A stretch of DNA of 64,000 nucleotides from Limnohabitans curvus (GTDB lineage: Bacteria > Pseudomonadota > Gammaproteobacteria > Burkholderiales > Burkholderiaceae_C), in the NCBI RefSeq assembly GCF_003063475.1, contig NZ_NESP01000001.1, forward strand, positions 868,001-932,000, written 5' to 3'. The stretch's first letter is position 1. Every line of letters begins with the position of its first letter. The translations under genes and the position numbers were made by a program. This document shows, one piece after another, positions 8,054 to 17,415 of the stretch. The notes beneath the pieces were generated by a model, which ran no database searches, was not told where the DNA came from, and worked only from the letters and a program-made list of their open reading frames with translations.

Positions 8054-10243
8054 ATGTCAAACGTTTACACCTTCAAAGTTATCAAGCACGGTCAAGTGAT
8101 TCTGCGTAAACAGATCAGCAATGGCACACGCAAAGGCATGGCAGCAACGGTGCTGCAAGCCGGACCAGATGTGACGTATGTCTTTCAGTCACAAGACGGC
8201 GCAAGTCCGATCAAAAAAATCATCACCAAAAAAGTCGGCAAAGATTTGCATCTGACAACTGAAGATGGCGATATCAATGCACCTGACATCATCATCGAGA
8301 ACTATGCTGAGTTTGAACAAAACACAGCCTTTGCCACCACCCTGAGATCGGGTGGCTTGAGCTTCTTTGATACACAAAGCAACGGCATCTTCACATCCAG
8401 CTTATTTGGTGCAGAAAGTGGCATCACCAGTTTGGTGGCAAGCGGCGCGGAGACCACAAGTTTTCTGTCGCCTTTGGTTTTGGCCGGTGCGGGGGCTGTT
8501 GCATTGATAGCCGCCAAGTCATCTTCAAAATCAGACACAGCCGCGGTGCCTGATGCCAATGCAACCGCCTTGGCCAAAATTACCAGCTATGGGACAACGG
8601 GAACCACCGCGACACCAACGGTCAACGACTACACCGAAGCTGGCTTCAAAGACGTCACAAGCGGCAACGTCAGCGCCATCAATAACGCCATCGCCAGCGT
8701 CAAAGCCGACAGCAACGCCAAAGTGTCGGATGTGGTCACCGCCTATCTCAAAATATTGGCCGAAGCCAATGGCACCAACGCCGATGCCACACCCACTGCT
8801 GACCCATTGCTCAGCGACTACCAAGCACTCGGAGTGCAGCCACTCAACACACTGACAGACGCACAAAAACCCAACTACCTCAGCTTGCTCAATGACATTG
8901 TGAAAAATCGTTTGGTGGCGGACATCATCACAGTCGCCAAACTGAGCGCGTTGTCGGCGATGGCCGAAAAAATCATCCTCATCGCTGCAGGCAACACAGG
9001 AACGACCGCCACCACACTCACCGCAGCAGATTTTCAAACCATGGGACTGGCCGTCACCATCCCCAACAGCATGTTGATGAACGCAATGGAAGCCAGTGCC
9101 AACGATGGTTCAAGCATCAACAGCTTGGCCGCGATCAAAGCCATCGACGCCAGTTACTCGAAAATCTTGGCGCAAGCAGATGGCATCAAAGCCAACACAT
9201 CGACCGCAGCCAAATTGACCGTTGCCGACCTGACGAGCTTGGGGCTTTTGAGTCACTACGATGCCACAGGCACCACCAACACAGGAGGTGCCATCAACGG
9301 CAAAGCCATCGGGACAGGTGCACAAAACGCATCAGCACTGAATCTGTTGAACGATGTAATGGATGGAAAAACCAGCACCCTAGTGGACACAACCGCAGAA
9401 ATCAACCAACTCAGCATCTTGGTTGACAAAGTCATGGACATTGCCAGTGGTGCAACGGCGGCATCTGCACTGACGGCTACAGACTTAAGCAGCCTGGGTC
9501 TAACTGGGGTGACTGCCAACAATCTGCAGAAAATTGCAAACCAAATTTCTGCAACCCACAGTGCCGACGGTTCAGCCGTTGACAGTTTGGCGGAACTCCA
9601 AACCTTGGTCGCGAAAGCGGTGATCCAAACCTATGCAGAAGACCAATCGGTCACGTCGCCAGCACCCACGCTTCAAGACTACAAAGACTCAGGCCTGACC
9701 TTGGCGTCCAGCCCTAGCGTCACGTGGACGGAGAACTTGAAAACCGGCGTCAACTCGGTCTTAGCAACCAAGCACACCTACGCACTCGTGCCGGATATCG
9801 CGCTCAGCTTTCAAGCCGTCTTGGACGAAGCCAGCAATGGCGCATCGAATACCCATGCCGACCCGACGGCCGCGCAGTACAGCATGTTGCTCACCACCTC
9901 ACATGTTTTGCAAGGCGGCACGCTCGGTGCCACAACACTAGCCAGTGACAACGCCTTGTCACTCATGAATGACGTGGTAGCGCACAAGAGCCAACTCGGC
10001 GTGGACACCATCAGCGAGCTAGAAGCTTATGCCACCGCCATTGATCACATCATGAACACCGCAGCGGCAATCAGCACCACCAACCCCGTCACACTCGCGG
10101 AACTCAGCACCTTGGGATTGAACAACACGGCCAGTGCCAACCAAGCCACGTTCAACACAAACCTGCGCGCAACGCTTGACTCAGGCGCCGACGTGCACAC
10201 CTGGGCGCAACTTCAAGCGCTGATCAACAGCAGCATTTCATAA
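8054..10243 (+). CDS. Bap/BapA-prefix-like protein with helical repeats
   Basis: A 729-residue acidic, Thr/Ala/Asn-rich protein. Residues 1-125 resemble the N-terminal prefix domain of BapA/LapF-type biofilm adhesins. This is followed by a Leu/Ala/Gly hydrophobic stretch at about 130-160 (motif LVLAGAGAVALIAA) and a Ser/Lys-rich break. Residues 175-729 are about eight degenerate repeats of 70-80 residues, each with a Tyr- or Phe-containing (D/S/A)(Y/F/L)xxxG(L/V) element after a Thr/Pro segment and a helix like YxKILAxANG. There is no signal peptide, no RTX nonapeptides and no obvious C-terminal type I secretion signal, so it is either a truncated adhesin or a distinct short class. A possible start is supported by AGCAGC rather than a good ribosome binding site. 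No secretion genes are nearby. Confidence 0.75.
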   Translation: MSNVYTFKVIKHGQVILRKQISNGTRKGMAATVLQAGPDVTYVFQSQDGASPIKKIITKKVGKDLHLTTEDGDINAPDIIIENYAEFEQNTAFATTLRSGGLSFFDTQSNGIFTSSLFGAESGITSLVASGAETTSFLSPLVLAGAGAVALIAAKSSSKSDTAAVPDANATALAKITSYGTTGTTATPTVNDYTEAGFKDVTSGNVSAINNAIASVKADSNAKVSDVVTAYLKILAEANGTNADATPTADPLLSDYQALGVQPLNTLTDAQKPNYLSLLNDIVKNRLVADIITVAKLSALSAMAEKIILIAAGNTGTTATTLTAADFQTMGLAVTIPNSMLMNAMEASANDGSSINSLAAIKAIDASYSKILAQADGIKANTSTAAKLTVADLTSLGLLSHYDATGTTNTGGAINGKAIGTGAQNASALNLLNDVMDGKTSTLVDTTAEINQLSILVDKVMDIASGATAASALTATDLSSLGLTGVTANNLQKIANQISATHSADGSAVDSLAELQTLVAKAVIQTYAEDQSVTSPAPTLQDYKDSGLTLASSPSVTWTENLKTGVNSVLATKHTYALVPDIALSFQAVLDEASNGASNTHADPTAAQYSMLLTTSHVLQGGTLGATTLASDNALSLMNDVVAHKSQLGVDTISELEAYATAIDHIMNTAAAISTTNPVTLAELSTLGLNNTASANQATFNTNLRATLDSGADVHTWAQLQALINSSIS

Positions 10244-10266
10244 CGGACGCGTCGCGCAGCACCCAC

Positions 10267-11541
10267 TCAAACCTTGAAGACCTTGTTGTGCAAGCGGCGC
10301 ATAGACCACCACACCACCACACCCACAAACGGCAAAGCACACGCGGCGGTGATGTCTGACGAAAAAGGCCAGCCTAACTTTTCAGCCCCTTTGGCAAGGT
10401 AGCTCACCAAACCGGTGAAGTAATAGGTGATCGCCGCGACGGACAAGCCTTCGACCGTGGATTGCAATTTCAGCTGCAAATCTTGGCGTTGGTTCATGGT
10501 GGTGAGCAAAGCTTGGCTACTTTGTTGCTGCTCAAAGTCCACACGGGTGCGCAACAAATTACTCATGCGTGAGACACGCTCAGACAAGGCGTTCTGACGA
10601 CGTGATGCCCAATCGCAGGTGCTGCGCGCTGGCGACAAACGACGCTCCATGAATTCCGCAATGGTTTGCATGCCAGGCATGCGCGATTCAGCGATGTCGT
10701 GGATGCGACGATCGACCAACTCAAAGTAAGCGCGCGTGGCCGAGAAACGTGAATGGGTGGCTGCATACTGCCCTTCGACCTCGCCCGCCAAACGGGTGAG
10801 CCGATCCAGCAAGCCCGCTTCATCGGCACGCTCGGCATGGCGAATGGCATTGGCCAGTTCAGCCAATTCACGCTCAGCGTCGGCCAACACGTGCGAGGCC
10901 TCGCGCGCTGCAGGCACCCCCAGCAAGGCGGCCATTCGGTAGGTTTCAATCTCCAACAGTTGCTGCACCAGGCGGCCTTGGCGACGTGGCGTGAGCGAGC
11001 CTGTCAACAACACGATGCGCGAAAAGCCATCGGGGTGCAGTTGGAAGTCGGTGTACACCTCACCATGACCTTCGGCCACAGTCGAGGCCACCAAGGTGTC
11101 ATCGTGCAGGACCTTGGGCATGTCTTGATGAATATTCATCGTCGAAGACGACAGCAACCACAGATGCAAACGCGCCAAGCATTCTCCAGGCAGCTGGGCC
11201 AACCATTTTTGTGGCACGGCTTGGATCGCCGTCATAGGGTCGCTATGCGCAAACACATTCGCCCCAACAGGACGCATGAAGGTCCACGACACAAACTCGG
11301 TGTGCAGCTCCCAGCGCATGCGAAACGAGCCCAAGTCCATGCGCACATGGTTGGTATGGGCATCGGGCGCGGGCAAATGGTGGTCGTGCAGCAGTTGAGC
11401 CAAGTGGTCACGGCTGGCTTGGGCGCTGGCACGGTCCACCCACATGACCACACGCGAAATCACCTGTGGCGCTTGCATGGGTTCTGGCGGTCGCGCATGC
11501 ACTTCGTTATGCAGGGCCAGGCGTTGGGGGTGATCCATCAT
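10267..11541 (-). CDS. DUF3422 family membrane-anchored protein
   Basis: A 424-residue protein of the DUF3422 family, recognisable from its N-terminal HNEVHARPPE segment and its length. The body is soluble and partly coiled-coil around residues 200-330. The C-terminus has two predicted membrane helices, so the protein is likely anchored in the inner membrane with most of its mass on one side. I start it at the ATG at 11541, which has GGAAAG upstream; the in-frame TTG at 11577 lacks a ribosome binding site. The function of the family is unknown. It is convergent with the repeat-protein gene. Confidence 0.9.
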   Translation of the reverse strand: MMDHPQRLALHNEVHARPPEPMQAPQVISRVVMWVDRASAQASRDHLAQLLHDHHLPAPDAHTNHVRMDLGSFRMRWELHTEFVSWTFMRPVGANVFAHSDPMTAIQAVPQKWLAQLPGECLARLHLWLLSSSTMNIHQDMPKVLHDDTLVASTVAEGHGEVYTDFQLHPDGFSRIVLLTGSLTPRRQGRLVQQLLEIETYRMAALLGVPAAREASHVLADAERELAELANAIRHAERADEAGLLDRLTRLAGEVEGQYAATHSRFSATRAYFELVDRRIHDIAESRMPGMQTIAEFMERRLSPARSTCDWASRRQNALSERVSRMSNLLRTRVDFEQQQSSQALLTTMNQRQDLQLKLQSTVEGLSVAAITYYFTGLVSYLAKGAEKLGWPFSSDITAACALPFVGVVVWWSMRRLHNKVFKV

Positions 11542-11608
11542 TGCTGTCTTTCCAAGAAAACTCTTTTCAGCCTTCAATATAAGCGAAGCCGAATCAAGAC
11601 CTAATGAA

Positions 11609-11632
11609 AAACGGCACCCGAAGGTGCCGTTT
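11609..11632 (-). terminator. Rho-independent terminator after tctA
   Basis: A ten-base-pair stem (AAACGGCACC with GGTGCCGTTT) closes, on the minus strand, a UUCG tetraloop and is followed by a short T run. It lies 25 bases beyond the tctA stop and before the DUF3422 start, so it should end the tctBA transcript. Confidence 0.8.
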
Positions 11633-11656
11633 GAAGGTGAAACAGTTTGAACTGAA

Positions 11657-13168
11657 TTAATCTTCCACGAAGGCTTCTTCGCGTTTGGACTTGATGGACG
11701 GCAACAGCACGATCACCAAAAGCAACGCAGCAGCAGCCAATAAACCCGCGGACAAAGGACGTGTACCAAACACTGACCAATCACCACGCGACAGCAACAA
11801 GGCGCGACGCAGGTTCTCTTCCATCATCGGGCCCAAGATGAAACCCAGCAGCAAAGGTGCAGGTTCCACACCCAACTTCACGAAGGTGTAGCCCACGAAG
11901 CCAAAGGCCGCGACCATCCAGATGTCAAAGGTGTTGTTGTTGGTCGAGTACACACCGATCGCGCAGAACAGCACGATGGCGGGGAACAAGAAGCGGTAAG
12001 GCACAGACAACAACTTGATCCACATGCCGATCAAAGGCAAGTTCAAGATCACGAGCATCAAGTTACCAATCCACATGGAGGCAATCAGACCCCAGAACAA
12101 CTCGGGGTTGCTGGTCATCACCTGTGGGCCGGGCTGGATGTTGTGAATGGTCATCGCACCCACCATCAAAGCCATCACGGCGTTGGGTGGAATACCCAAG
12201 GTGAGCAATGGGATGAAGGAGGTTTGCGCACCGGCGTTGTTGGCCGATTCAGGCGCCGCCACACCGCGGATGTTGCCTTGACCGAAAGGCACTTCGCCTG
12301 GACGCAGCTTGGTTTTCTTCTCGATGGTGTAAGCCGCAAACGCAGCCAACAAGGCACCGCCACCTGGCAACACGCCGAGCAACGAACCCAAAGCCGTACC
12401 GCGAATAACCGCAGGCAACATGTTCTTGAAGTCTTCCTTGGTGGGGAACAAACCTTCCACCTTGGCCGTGAACACTTCGCGTTCGTCTTCGGGTTGCGAC
12501 AAGTTCGAAATGATCTCGCCGTAACCGAACACGCCCATCGCCACCACCACAAAGCCCACACCGTCGGTGAGTTCGGGGATGTCAAAGCTGAAACGTGCCA
12601 CGCCAGAGTTGACGTCGGTACCGATCAAGCCCATCAAGAGGCCCAACACGATCATGGCAATCGCCTTGAGCAAGGAGCCCGAAGCCAACACCACCGCGCC
12701 AACCAAGCCCAAGATCATGAGCGAGAAGTATTCGGCAGGGCCGAACTTGAACGCGAGTTCGGTCAAAGGAGGCGCGAAGGCCGCCAAGATCAAAGTACCC
12801 ACAGAACCGGCGAAGAACGAACCCAAGCCAGCAGCCGCCAAAGCGGGGCCTGCGCGGCCTTTGCGGGCCATTTGGTAGCCGTCAATGGTGGTCACCACCG
12901 AAGACGATTCACCGGGCAAGTTCACCAAAATCGCAGTGGTCGAACCACCGTATTGGGCGCCGTAGTAAATACCGGCCAACATGATCAGCGCCGACACAGG
13001 GGGCAGCGCGTAAGTGGCGGGCAGCAACATGGCGATGGTCGCCACAGGGCCAATGCCTGGCAACACGCCAATCAGCGTGCCCAAGATACAACCGACCAAG
13101 GCGTACATGAGGTTGATGGGCGTGAACGCCACACCAAAACCCAATGAGAGGTTTGCAATCAAATCCAT
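11657..13168 (-). CDS. tctA: Tripartite tricarboxylate transporter large membrane subunit TctA
   Basis: A 503-residue integral membrane protein of the TctA family, the large permease of secondary transporters that take up citrate and other carboxylates with a periplasmic binding protein. The conserved N-terminal element GxxxGxLPGxGP is present at about residues 30-42, and the second family motif GVLPGGGA lies near residue 263. Multiple helices fill the length, which is standard for the family. It follows tctB by 17 bases and ends at a UUCG-loop terminator. No TctC binding-protein gene is adjacent, so the substrate specificity must come from an unlinked TctC. Confidence 0.94.
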   Translation of the reverse strand: MDLIANLSLGFGVAFTPINLMYALVGCILGTLIGVLPGIGPVATIAMLLPATYALPPVSALIMLAGIYYGAQYGGSTTAILVNLPGESSSVVTTIDGYQMARKGRAGPALAAAGLGSFFAGSVGTLILAAFAPPLTELAFKFGPAEYFSLMILGLVGAVVLASGSLLKAIAMIVLGLLMGLIGTDVNSGVARFSFDIPELTDGVGFVVVAMGVFGYGEIISNLSQPEDEREVFTAKVEGLFPTKEDFKNMLPAVIRGTALGSLLGVLPGGGALLAAFAAYTIEKKTKLRPGEVPFGQGNIRGVAAPESANNAGAQTSFIPLLTLGIPPNAVMALMVGAMTIHNIQPGPQVMTSNPELFWGLIASMWIGNLMLVILNLPLIGMWIKLLSVPYRFLFPAIVLFCAIGVYSTNNNTFDIWMVAAFGFVGYTFVKLGVEPAPLLLGFILGPMMEENLRRALLLSRGDWSVFGTRPLSAGLLAAAALLLVIVLLPSIKSKREEAFVED

Positions 13169-13185
13169 TTTTTATTTCTCCCGGC

Positions 13186-13671
13186 TCAACCAGTGATGAA
13201 GGTGGGCCACACAGGCATCTGCAATTTCAGCAGCACGATGAAAGCCAAGTAGCTACCAGCTGACAAGATGGTGGCCAAGATGAGGACGTCTTTCAACACA
13301 AACGTCTCGCCGGCTTTGCTGGCAATGATGACCAAGGCGTAGATCGCAGCGATCAAGCCCATGGCTGGAACGCCCAAGCTGGGCAAGCCAGCCAACAAGA
13401 TCCCGAACACCACGTTGGCACCCAAGATAAAAACGATGGGGCGCCAAGCAAACTTACCAATCGGCTCGCCGTCTTCGGTGTGCTCGACCAATGAGTAAAA
13501 CATGATGAAGGCACCCAACACGGCCAAGAAAATACCCAACAGCATGGGGAAGTAGCCAGGGCCCATGCGCGCGCCTGTGCCAATCGTGTAGTTGGTTGCA
13601 CCCCACGCGAAGCCACCACCGACCAATGTGAACATCAGGCCGGAGAAAAAGTCTTTTTGACTTTTGATCAT
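13186..13671 (-). CDS. tctB: Tripartite tricarboxylate transporter small subunit TctB
   Basis: A 161-residue membrane protein with four predicted helices, the usual topology of TctB, the small permease that pairs with TctA. The Gly-rich segment RMGPGYFPM at about residues 30-38 is the family signature. The start at 13671 is preceded by AGAGGAG, a strong ribosome binding site; the longer reading frame to 13695 has no support. It precedes tctA in the same operon. The 117 bases upstream, before the spermidine-synthase-like gene, should hold the promoter and contain a small GGGT-AA-ACCC dyad near 13774. Confidence 0.92.
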   Translation of the reverse strand: MIKSQKDFFSGLMFTLVGGGFAWGATNYTIGTGARMGPGYFPMLLGIFLAVLGAFIMFYSLVEHTEDGEPIGKFAWRPIVFILGANVVFGILLAGLPSLGVPAMGLIAAIYALVIIASKAGETFVLKDVLILATILSAGSYLAFIVLLKLQMPVWPTFITG

Positions 13672-13788
13672 TTCATCTCCTCTATTCAAAAGCAAATATG
13701 CAGTGAATTATGGAGTTGCACCTAGGGGTCACCCGATGTGGGTTCCACCTACTTTTTCGAGGTCAAAAATCAGGGGTAAACCCTTATC

Positions 13789-14550
13789 TCACAAGGCTTG
13801 TAGCGGTTTGAACACGCGCAACCATTTGGTCGCAGGCAGGGGCCAGCGCGCTTGAATGGCCTCGGCACGCGCCATCAATTCGGCACGCTTGGGATGACTG
13901 GGCGTGCGTTGCGCCAACACCACCGTGTTGCCCTCGCGCGTGGGCTTGAAAGCCCACAGCGCATCTTCGCCAAAAGCCTTGGCCATCTTCTCCACACTTT
14001 GGGCAAAGCTGGAGCTGCGGCCAAACAGATTGACGGTCATGCAGCCTTCGTCGGTCAACAAGCTGCGGCAGTCGGCATAAAACTCGGCGCTGTCCAGCAC
14101 AGGCGATGCAGCCTCGTGGTCATACAAATCCACTTGCAGCGCGTCGATCTGGCCACGCCAGTGGTCGTGTTTGGCCACTTCGGCAGCGTCGCCCAACACC
14201 ACTTGCAGCTTGGCGCTGTCGGCGGGCAGCTTGAACCACAGGCGGCAGGCAGCCACCACTTGGGGATTCAGTTCAATCGCGGTGGTTTTCATGCGCAGGT
14301 GCTTGAACGAAAACTTGGTCAGCGACGCCGCACCCAAACCCAACTGCATGGCGTGCAGCTTGCCCACTTTGTCGATGTCCACAAACAAGAGCCACGCCAT
14401 CATGCGCTGCACGTATTCAAGGTCGATGTCAAAGGGCTTGTCGATGTTCATTGAGCCCTGCACCCACGGTGTGCCGAGGTGCAGATAGCGGGTGTCGCCG
14501 TAGTCAGAGAAATTGACTTCTGGGAGTTGGAGTTTTTTCTTGGTTGCCAT
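13789..14550 (-). CDS. Spermidine synthase-like SAM-fold protein
   Basis: A 253-residue protein with a Rossmann-like methyltransferase/spermidine synthase fold. The nucleotide-binding element QLGLGAASLTKF is followed by IELNPQVV and a DALQVDLYDHEA segment, which match the S-adenosyl-binding core of spermidine synthase homologues. The region that binds putrescine is not convincingly conserved, so it may not make polyamines. The ATG at 14550 is used because the sequence MATKKK begins a conserved-looking N-terminus; a 23-residue upstream extension runs into recJ-proximal sequence. It lies 17 bases downstream of recJ on the same strand. Confidence 0.82.
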   Translation of the reverse strand: MATKKKLQLPEVNFSDYGDTRYLHLGTPWVQGSMNIDKPFDIDLEYVQRMMAWLLFVDIDKVGKLHAMQLGLGAASLTKFSFKHLRMKTTAIELNPQVVAACRLWFKLPADSAKLQVVLGDAAEVAKHDHWRGQIDALQVDLYDHEAASPVLDSAEFYADCRSLLTDEGCMTVNLFGRSSSFAQSVEKMAKAFGEDALWAFKPTREGNTVVLAQRTPSHPKRAELMARAEAIQARWPLPATKWLRVFKPLQAL

Positions 14551-14567
14551 TGCGTTGTTTTCTTTTT

Positions 14568-16277
14568 TTATCCAGCCATGCCTTCGACCACAAAGCGCAC
14601 GCGCTTGTTGCCTTGCCATTCATCCGCCTCTAGGCGAAACGCCAAATGCGCCAGCGCGGGCAAGGGCTCGACACGGCCAAACCAAATGCCATCGACGGGC
14701 TGGCCGTGGTGGCGCAGTTTGAGCGCCAAATGTTTTTCGCCCACCAAGCGCTGGCCGAGTACCTCGATCTCTTCACTGAACGTGGGCGGCGCAAAGCCTT
14801 GGCCCCACACTTCGCGGGCCAAGGTGTCGGCCAGCTCGGGGCGGCGGTATTCGGGCAGCAAGGGGCCGTCGGTTTCTAAGCGGCGTTGCAGGGTGGCTTC
14901 ATCCAACCACTCTTGCGCGACTTGCTGCAAGGCTTCTTCAAAGGTGGCGAGGTTGTCTTCTTCCAAGGTGCAGCCTGCCGCCATGGCGTGACCGCCAAAG
15001 CGCAGCAACACACCAGGGTGGCGCTTGGCCACAAGGTCTAACGCATCGCGCAAATGAAAACCGGGGATGGAGCGGCCCGAGCCTTTGAGCTCGTGCCCTT
15101 TGCCCGCCGCTTGGCTGGGCGCAAACACAAAGGTGGGGCGGTGGTGCAAGTCTTTGAGCTTGGCGGCCACGATGCCCACCACGCCTTCGTGGAAGTCGGG
15201 GTCGAACACGCACAGGGCTGACGGCGGTTCCTCTTCGGGGTCAAACATTTCTTGCGCCAGCTCCAACGCTTGCTCGCGCATGTCGCCTTCAATCTCGCGG
15301 CGCTCACGGTTGATGCGGTCGAGCTGAGTGGCCAGTTCGGTCGCACGGCCTACGTCATCCGTCGTCAAGCATTCAATACCCAGCGTCATGTCGGACAAAC
15401 GGCCTGCGGCGTTGATGCGCGGCCCCACTGCAAAACCAAAATCTTGCGAGGTGCATTTCTCGCTGGTGCGACCGGCGGCTGCAAACAAGGCGGTCATGCC
15501 CACAGGCATTTGGCCTTTGCGCACACGCGCCAAACCTTGGGCCACCAAACGGCGGTTGTTGGCGTCGAGTTTGACCACGTCGGCGACTGTGCCCAGCGCA
15601 ACGAGGGGCAACAAGGTATCCAGTTTCGGTTGTTGTTCCGCGGTGAATACGCCGCGCTTGCGCAGCTCTGCACGCAAGACCAGCAACACATAAAACATCA
15701 CGCCCACACCGGCCAGGGCTTTGCTCTCGAACGTGCAACCGGGTTGGTTGGGGTTCACCATCGCATCCGCATCGGGCAATGTGGCAGCTGGCAAATGGTG
15801 GTCGGTAACCAGCACTTGCAAACCCAACTTGCGCGCGGTGGCCACGCCCTCAACGCTGGCAATGCCGTTATCGACAGTGATGAGCACATCCGCGCCACTG
15901 GCTTTGACACGCTCAGCAATGGGGGGCGTGAGGCCGTAGCCATCGACCACACGATCGGGCACGATGTAGCTCACATGTTTGGCGCCCAGCAAACGCAGGC
16001 CACGCAGGGCCACAGCACAGGCGGTGGCGCCGTCGCAGTCGTAGTCGGCAACCACGCAAAGTTTTTTGTTCGCGGCCATGGCATCGGCCAACAACACGGC
16101 TGCTGCTTCAATGCCCTTCAAACCTGTGGGTGGCAACAGTTGCGCGAGCGAAGCGTCGAGCGTGGCCGCATCTTGAATGCCGCGTGCGGCATACAGGCGC
16201 GCCAACAGCGGATGCACGCCCGCTTGCTCCAGCGCCCAAATGCTGCGCGGTGGCATGTCGCGTGGGATGAATTGCAT
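14568..16277 (-). CDS. recJ: Single-stranded-DNA-specific exonuclease RecJ
   Basis: A 569-residue 5'-to-3' single-strand DNA exonuclease of the DHH family, acting in RecF recombination and mismatch repair. The DHH phosphoesterase motifs are visible: VADYDCDGAT (about residue 77), TVDNGI (about 134), VTDHHLP (about 159) and NPNQPGC. The C-terminal DHHA1 domain has the GGHAMAAG motif near residue 420, followed by the OB-fold region. Length matches the family. It lies four bases after the uncharacterised gene upstream and is co-directional with the spermidine-synthase-like gene. Confidence 0.96.
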   Translation of the reverse strand: MQFIPRDMPPRSIWALEQAGVHPLLARLYAARGIQDAATLDASLAQLLPPTGLKGIEAAAVLLADAMAANKKLCVVADYDCDGATACAVALRGLRLLGAKHVSYIVPDRVVDGYGLTPPIAERVKASGADVLITVDNGIASVEGVATARKLGLQVLVTDHHLPAATLPDADAMVNPNQPGCTFESKALAGVGVMFYVLLVLRAELRKRGVFTAEQQPKLDTLLPLVALGTVADVVKLDANNRRLVAQGLARVRKGQMPVGMTALFAAAGRTSEKCTSQDFGFAVGPRINAAGRLSDMTLGIECLTTDDVGRATELATQLDRINRERREIEGDMREQALELAQEMFDPEEEPPSALCVFDPDFHEGVVGIVAAKLKDLHHRPTFVFAPSQAAGKGHELKGSGRSIPGFHLRDALDLVAKRHPGVLLRFGGHAMAAGCTLEEDNLATFEEALQQVAQEWLDEATLQRRLETDGPLLPEYRRPELADTLAREVWGQGFAPPTFSEEIEVLGQRLVGEKHLALKLRHHGQPVDGIWFGRVEPLPALAHLAFRLEADEWQGNKRVRFVVEGMAG

Positions 16278-16281
16278 GGGC

Positions 16282-17355
16282 TTAATCTTTCAAAGGCGCA
16301 ACGGCCAACACGGTGTCTAAAGAAGTCGGGGCCAACTGCGTGCGCAGGCGTTGCCACAGCGAAGGCTTGGCGCTGTCGTACACATGAAACTCATACTCAC
16401 CACACAACACCAAACGCTGCGGCTCGCCTGCAGCCACGCGCGCCAGCATGGGCGCGATGACGTGGGCATCGACGTGTTGCCAGGCTTCGAGCCAGCCGAT
16501 CAGGTCTTGCTGCAAAGCGCTTTGACGCAAGGTGTGAACCACTGCGGGCTCTGGGCGTGTCTGCTTCGACAGAGGCAACACACCCGTGCCATGCACCCAA
16601 AACGAGTTGATGGTGAGGCCGCGACCGTCGTTGACGGAATGGGTGTAGAGCAGCATTTGCATTTCGTTTTGCAAACGGCGCAACAGTTTGGCGGCGGGGC
16701 TGAGCAACTCAGCCGAGGTGTGGCTACCCACCAGCCACGGGTCAATGTTGCGGCCAATCACACGGTCCACCGACGCGGTGGGCAAGTCGGCCAACAGCGG
16801 CGAATGCGCCAGCCACTGGCCAGGCTTGTAGGGGTGCAAGGCAATGCCGTCTTCGGCAAAGAAACTTTGCATGGCTTGGAACAAGGTGCTGTCTGTGGCC
16901 TCGTCGATTTGCAAATAGGCAGGGTCACCCAGCGTGACTTGGCCATTGCTCACATGCCAGTTGCACAAGGTGATGAAAGCCCATCCGGATGGCGATGCCG
17001 TGGATACCCAACTGGCGTGGCTTTCTTGGGCTTCATGCGCAGCGTCCGTCTTGGCATGCGTCGCAACAAGCCCCACTTCTGCCGCCGCTCGAGCCGCCCA
17101 AGGTAAACAGCCATCCATCGACGGCCATCCGATGGCTTGCGCCCATGCACGCTCATGCGGGAGCGACAGTGTGGCGAGCAAAGGTTCTTGCACCCGGTCC
17201 ACATGCACATCCACACGCTTGGTTTGCGCGAGCCACGCCCGCAAATGAGGCAGCTCGGCCTTGGCTAACACCGAGACCTCGGGGCCTTGGGTGGTCCACA
17301 GCGAAAACGGAATCAGGGTTGTGTCGCGCACAGAATCAATCAGCACAGAAGTCAT
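16282..17355 (-). CDS. Conserved hypothetical protein next to recJ
   Basis: A 357-residue soluble protein with no signal peptide or membrane segment. It contains many Trp and His residues and recognisable conserved-looking blocks such as NWHVSNGQV in mid-protein and NSFWVHGTG at about residue 245. Homologues of this type in related bacteria are often labelled phosphoglycerate mutase, but I see no RHG active-site motif and no alkaline-phosphatase-type metal motifs, so I do not adopt that name. The gene is immediately upstream of recJ with a four-base gap and divergent from lolC, which suggests an operon with recJ. Function is unknown. Confidence 0.8.
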   Translation of the reverse strand: MTSVLIDSVRDTTLIPFSLWTTQGPEVSVLAKAELPHLRAWLAQTKRVDVHVDRVQEPLLATLSLPHERAWAQAIGWPSMDGCLPWAARAAAEVGLVATHAKTDAAHEAQESHASWVSTASPSGWAFITLCNWHVSNGQVTLGDPAYLQIDEATDSTLFQAMQSFFAEDGIALHPYKPGQWLAHSPLLADLPTASVDRVIGRNIDPWLVGSHTSAELLSPAAKLLRRLQNEMQMLLYTHSVNDGRGLTINSFWVHGTGVLPLSKQTRPEPAVVHTLRQSALQQDLIGWLEAWQHVDAHVIAPMLARVAAGEPQRLVLCGEYEFHVYDSAKPSLWQRLRTQLAPTSLDTVLAVAPLKD

Positions 17356-17415
17356 AAGCTTGATTGTCCGTGATGCCGCCTTGCACGCTGGCCACTACGG
17401 GATAATCCAGTACAC

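Noticed and set aside
13765..13785. GGGT-AA-ACCC dyad upstream of tctB
   Set aside because: The arms are only four bases, so it may be chance; I mention it under tctB but do not claim an operator.
15252..16460. A 402-codon plus-strand frame opposite recJ
   Set aside because: recJ carries all family motifs in the same DNA; the antisense frame has low-complexity His/Gln content and no ribosome binding site.
16282..17355. Phosphoglycerate mutase as the product name
   Set aside because: No RHG histidine motif or metal-binding Ser/Asp/His set of either mutase type can be seen.
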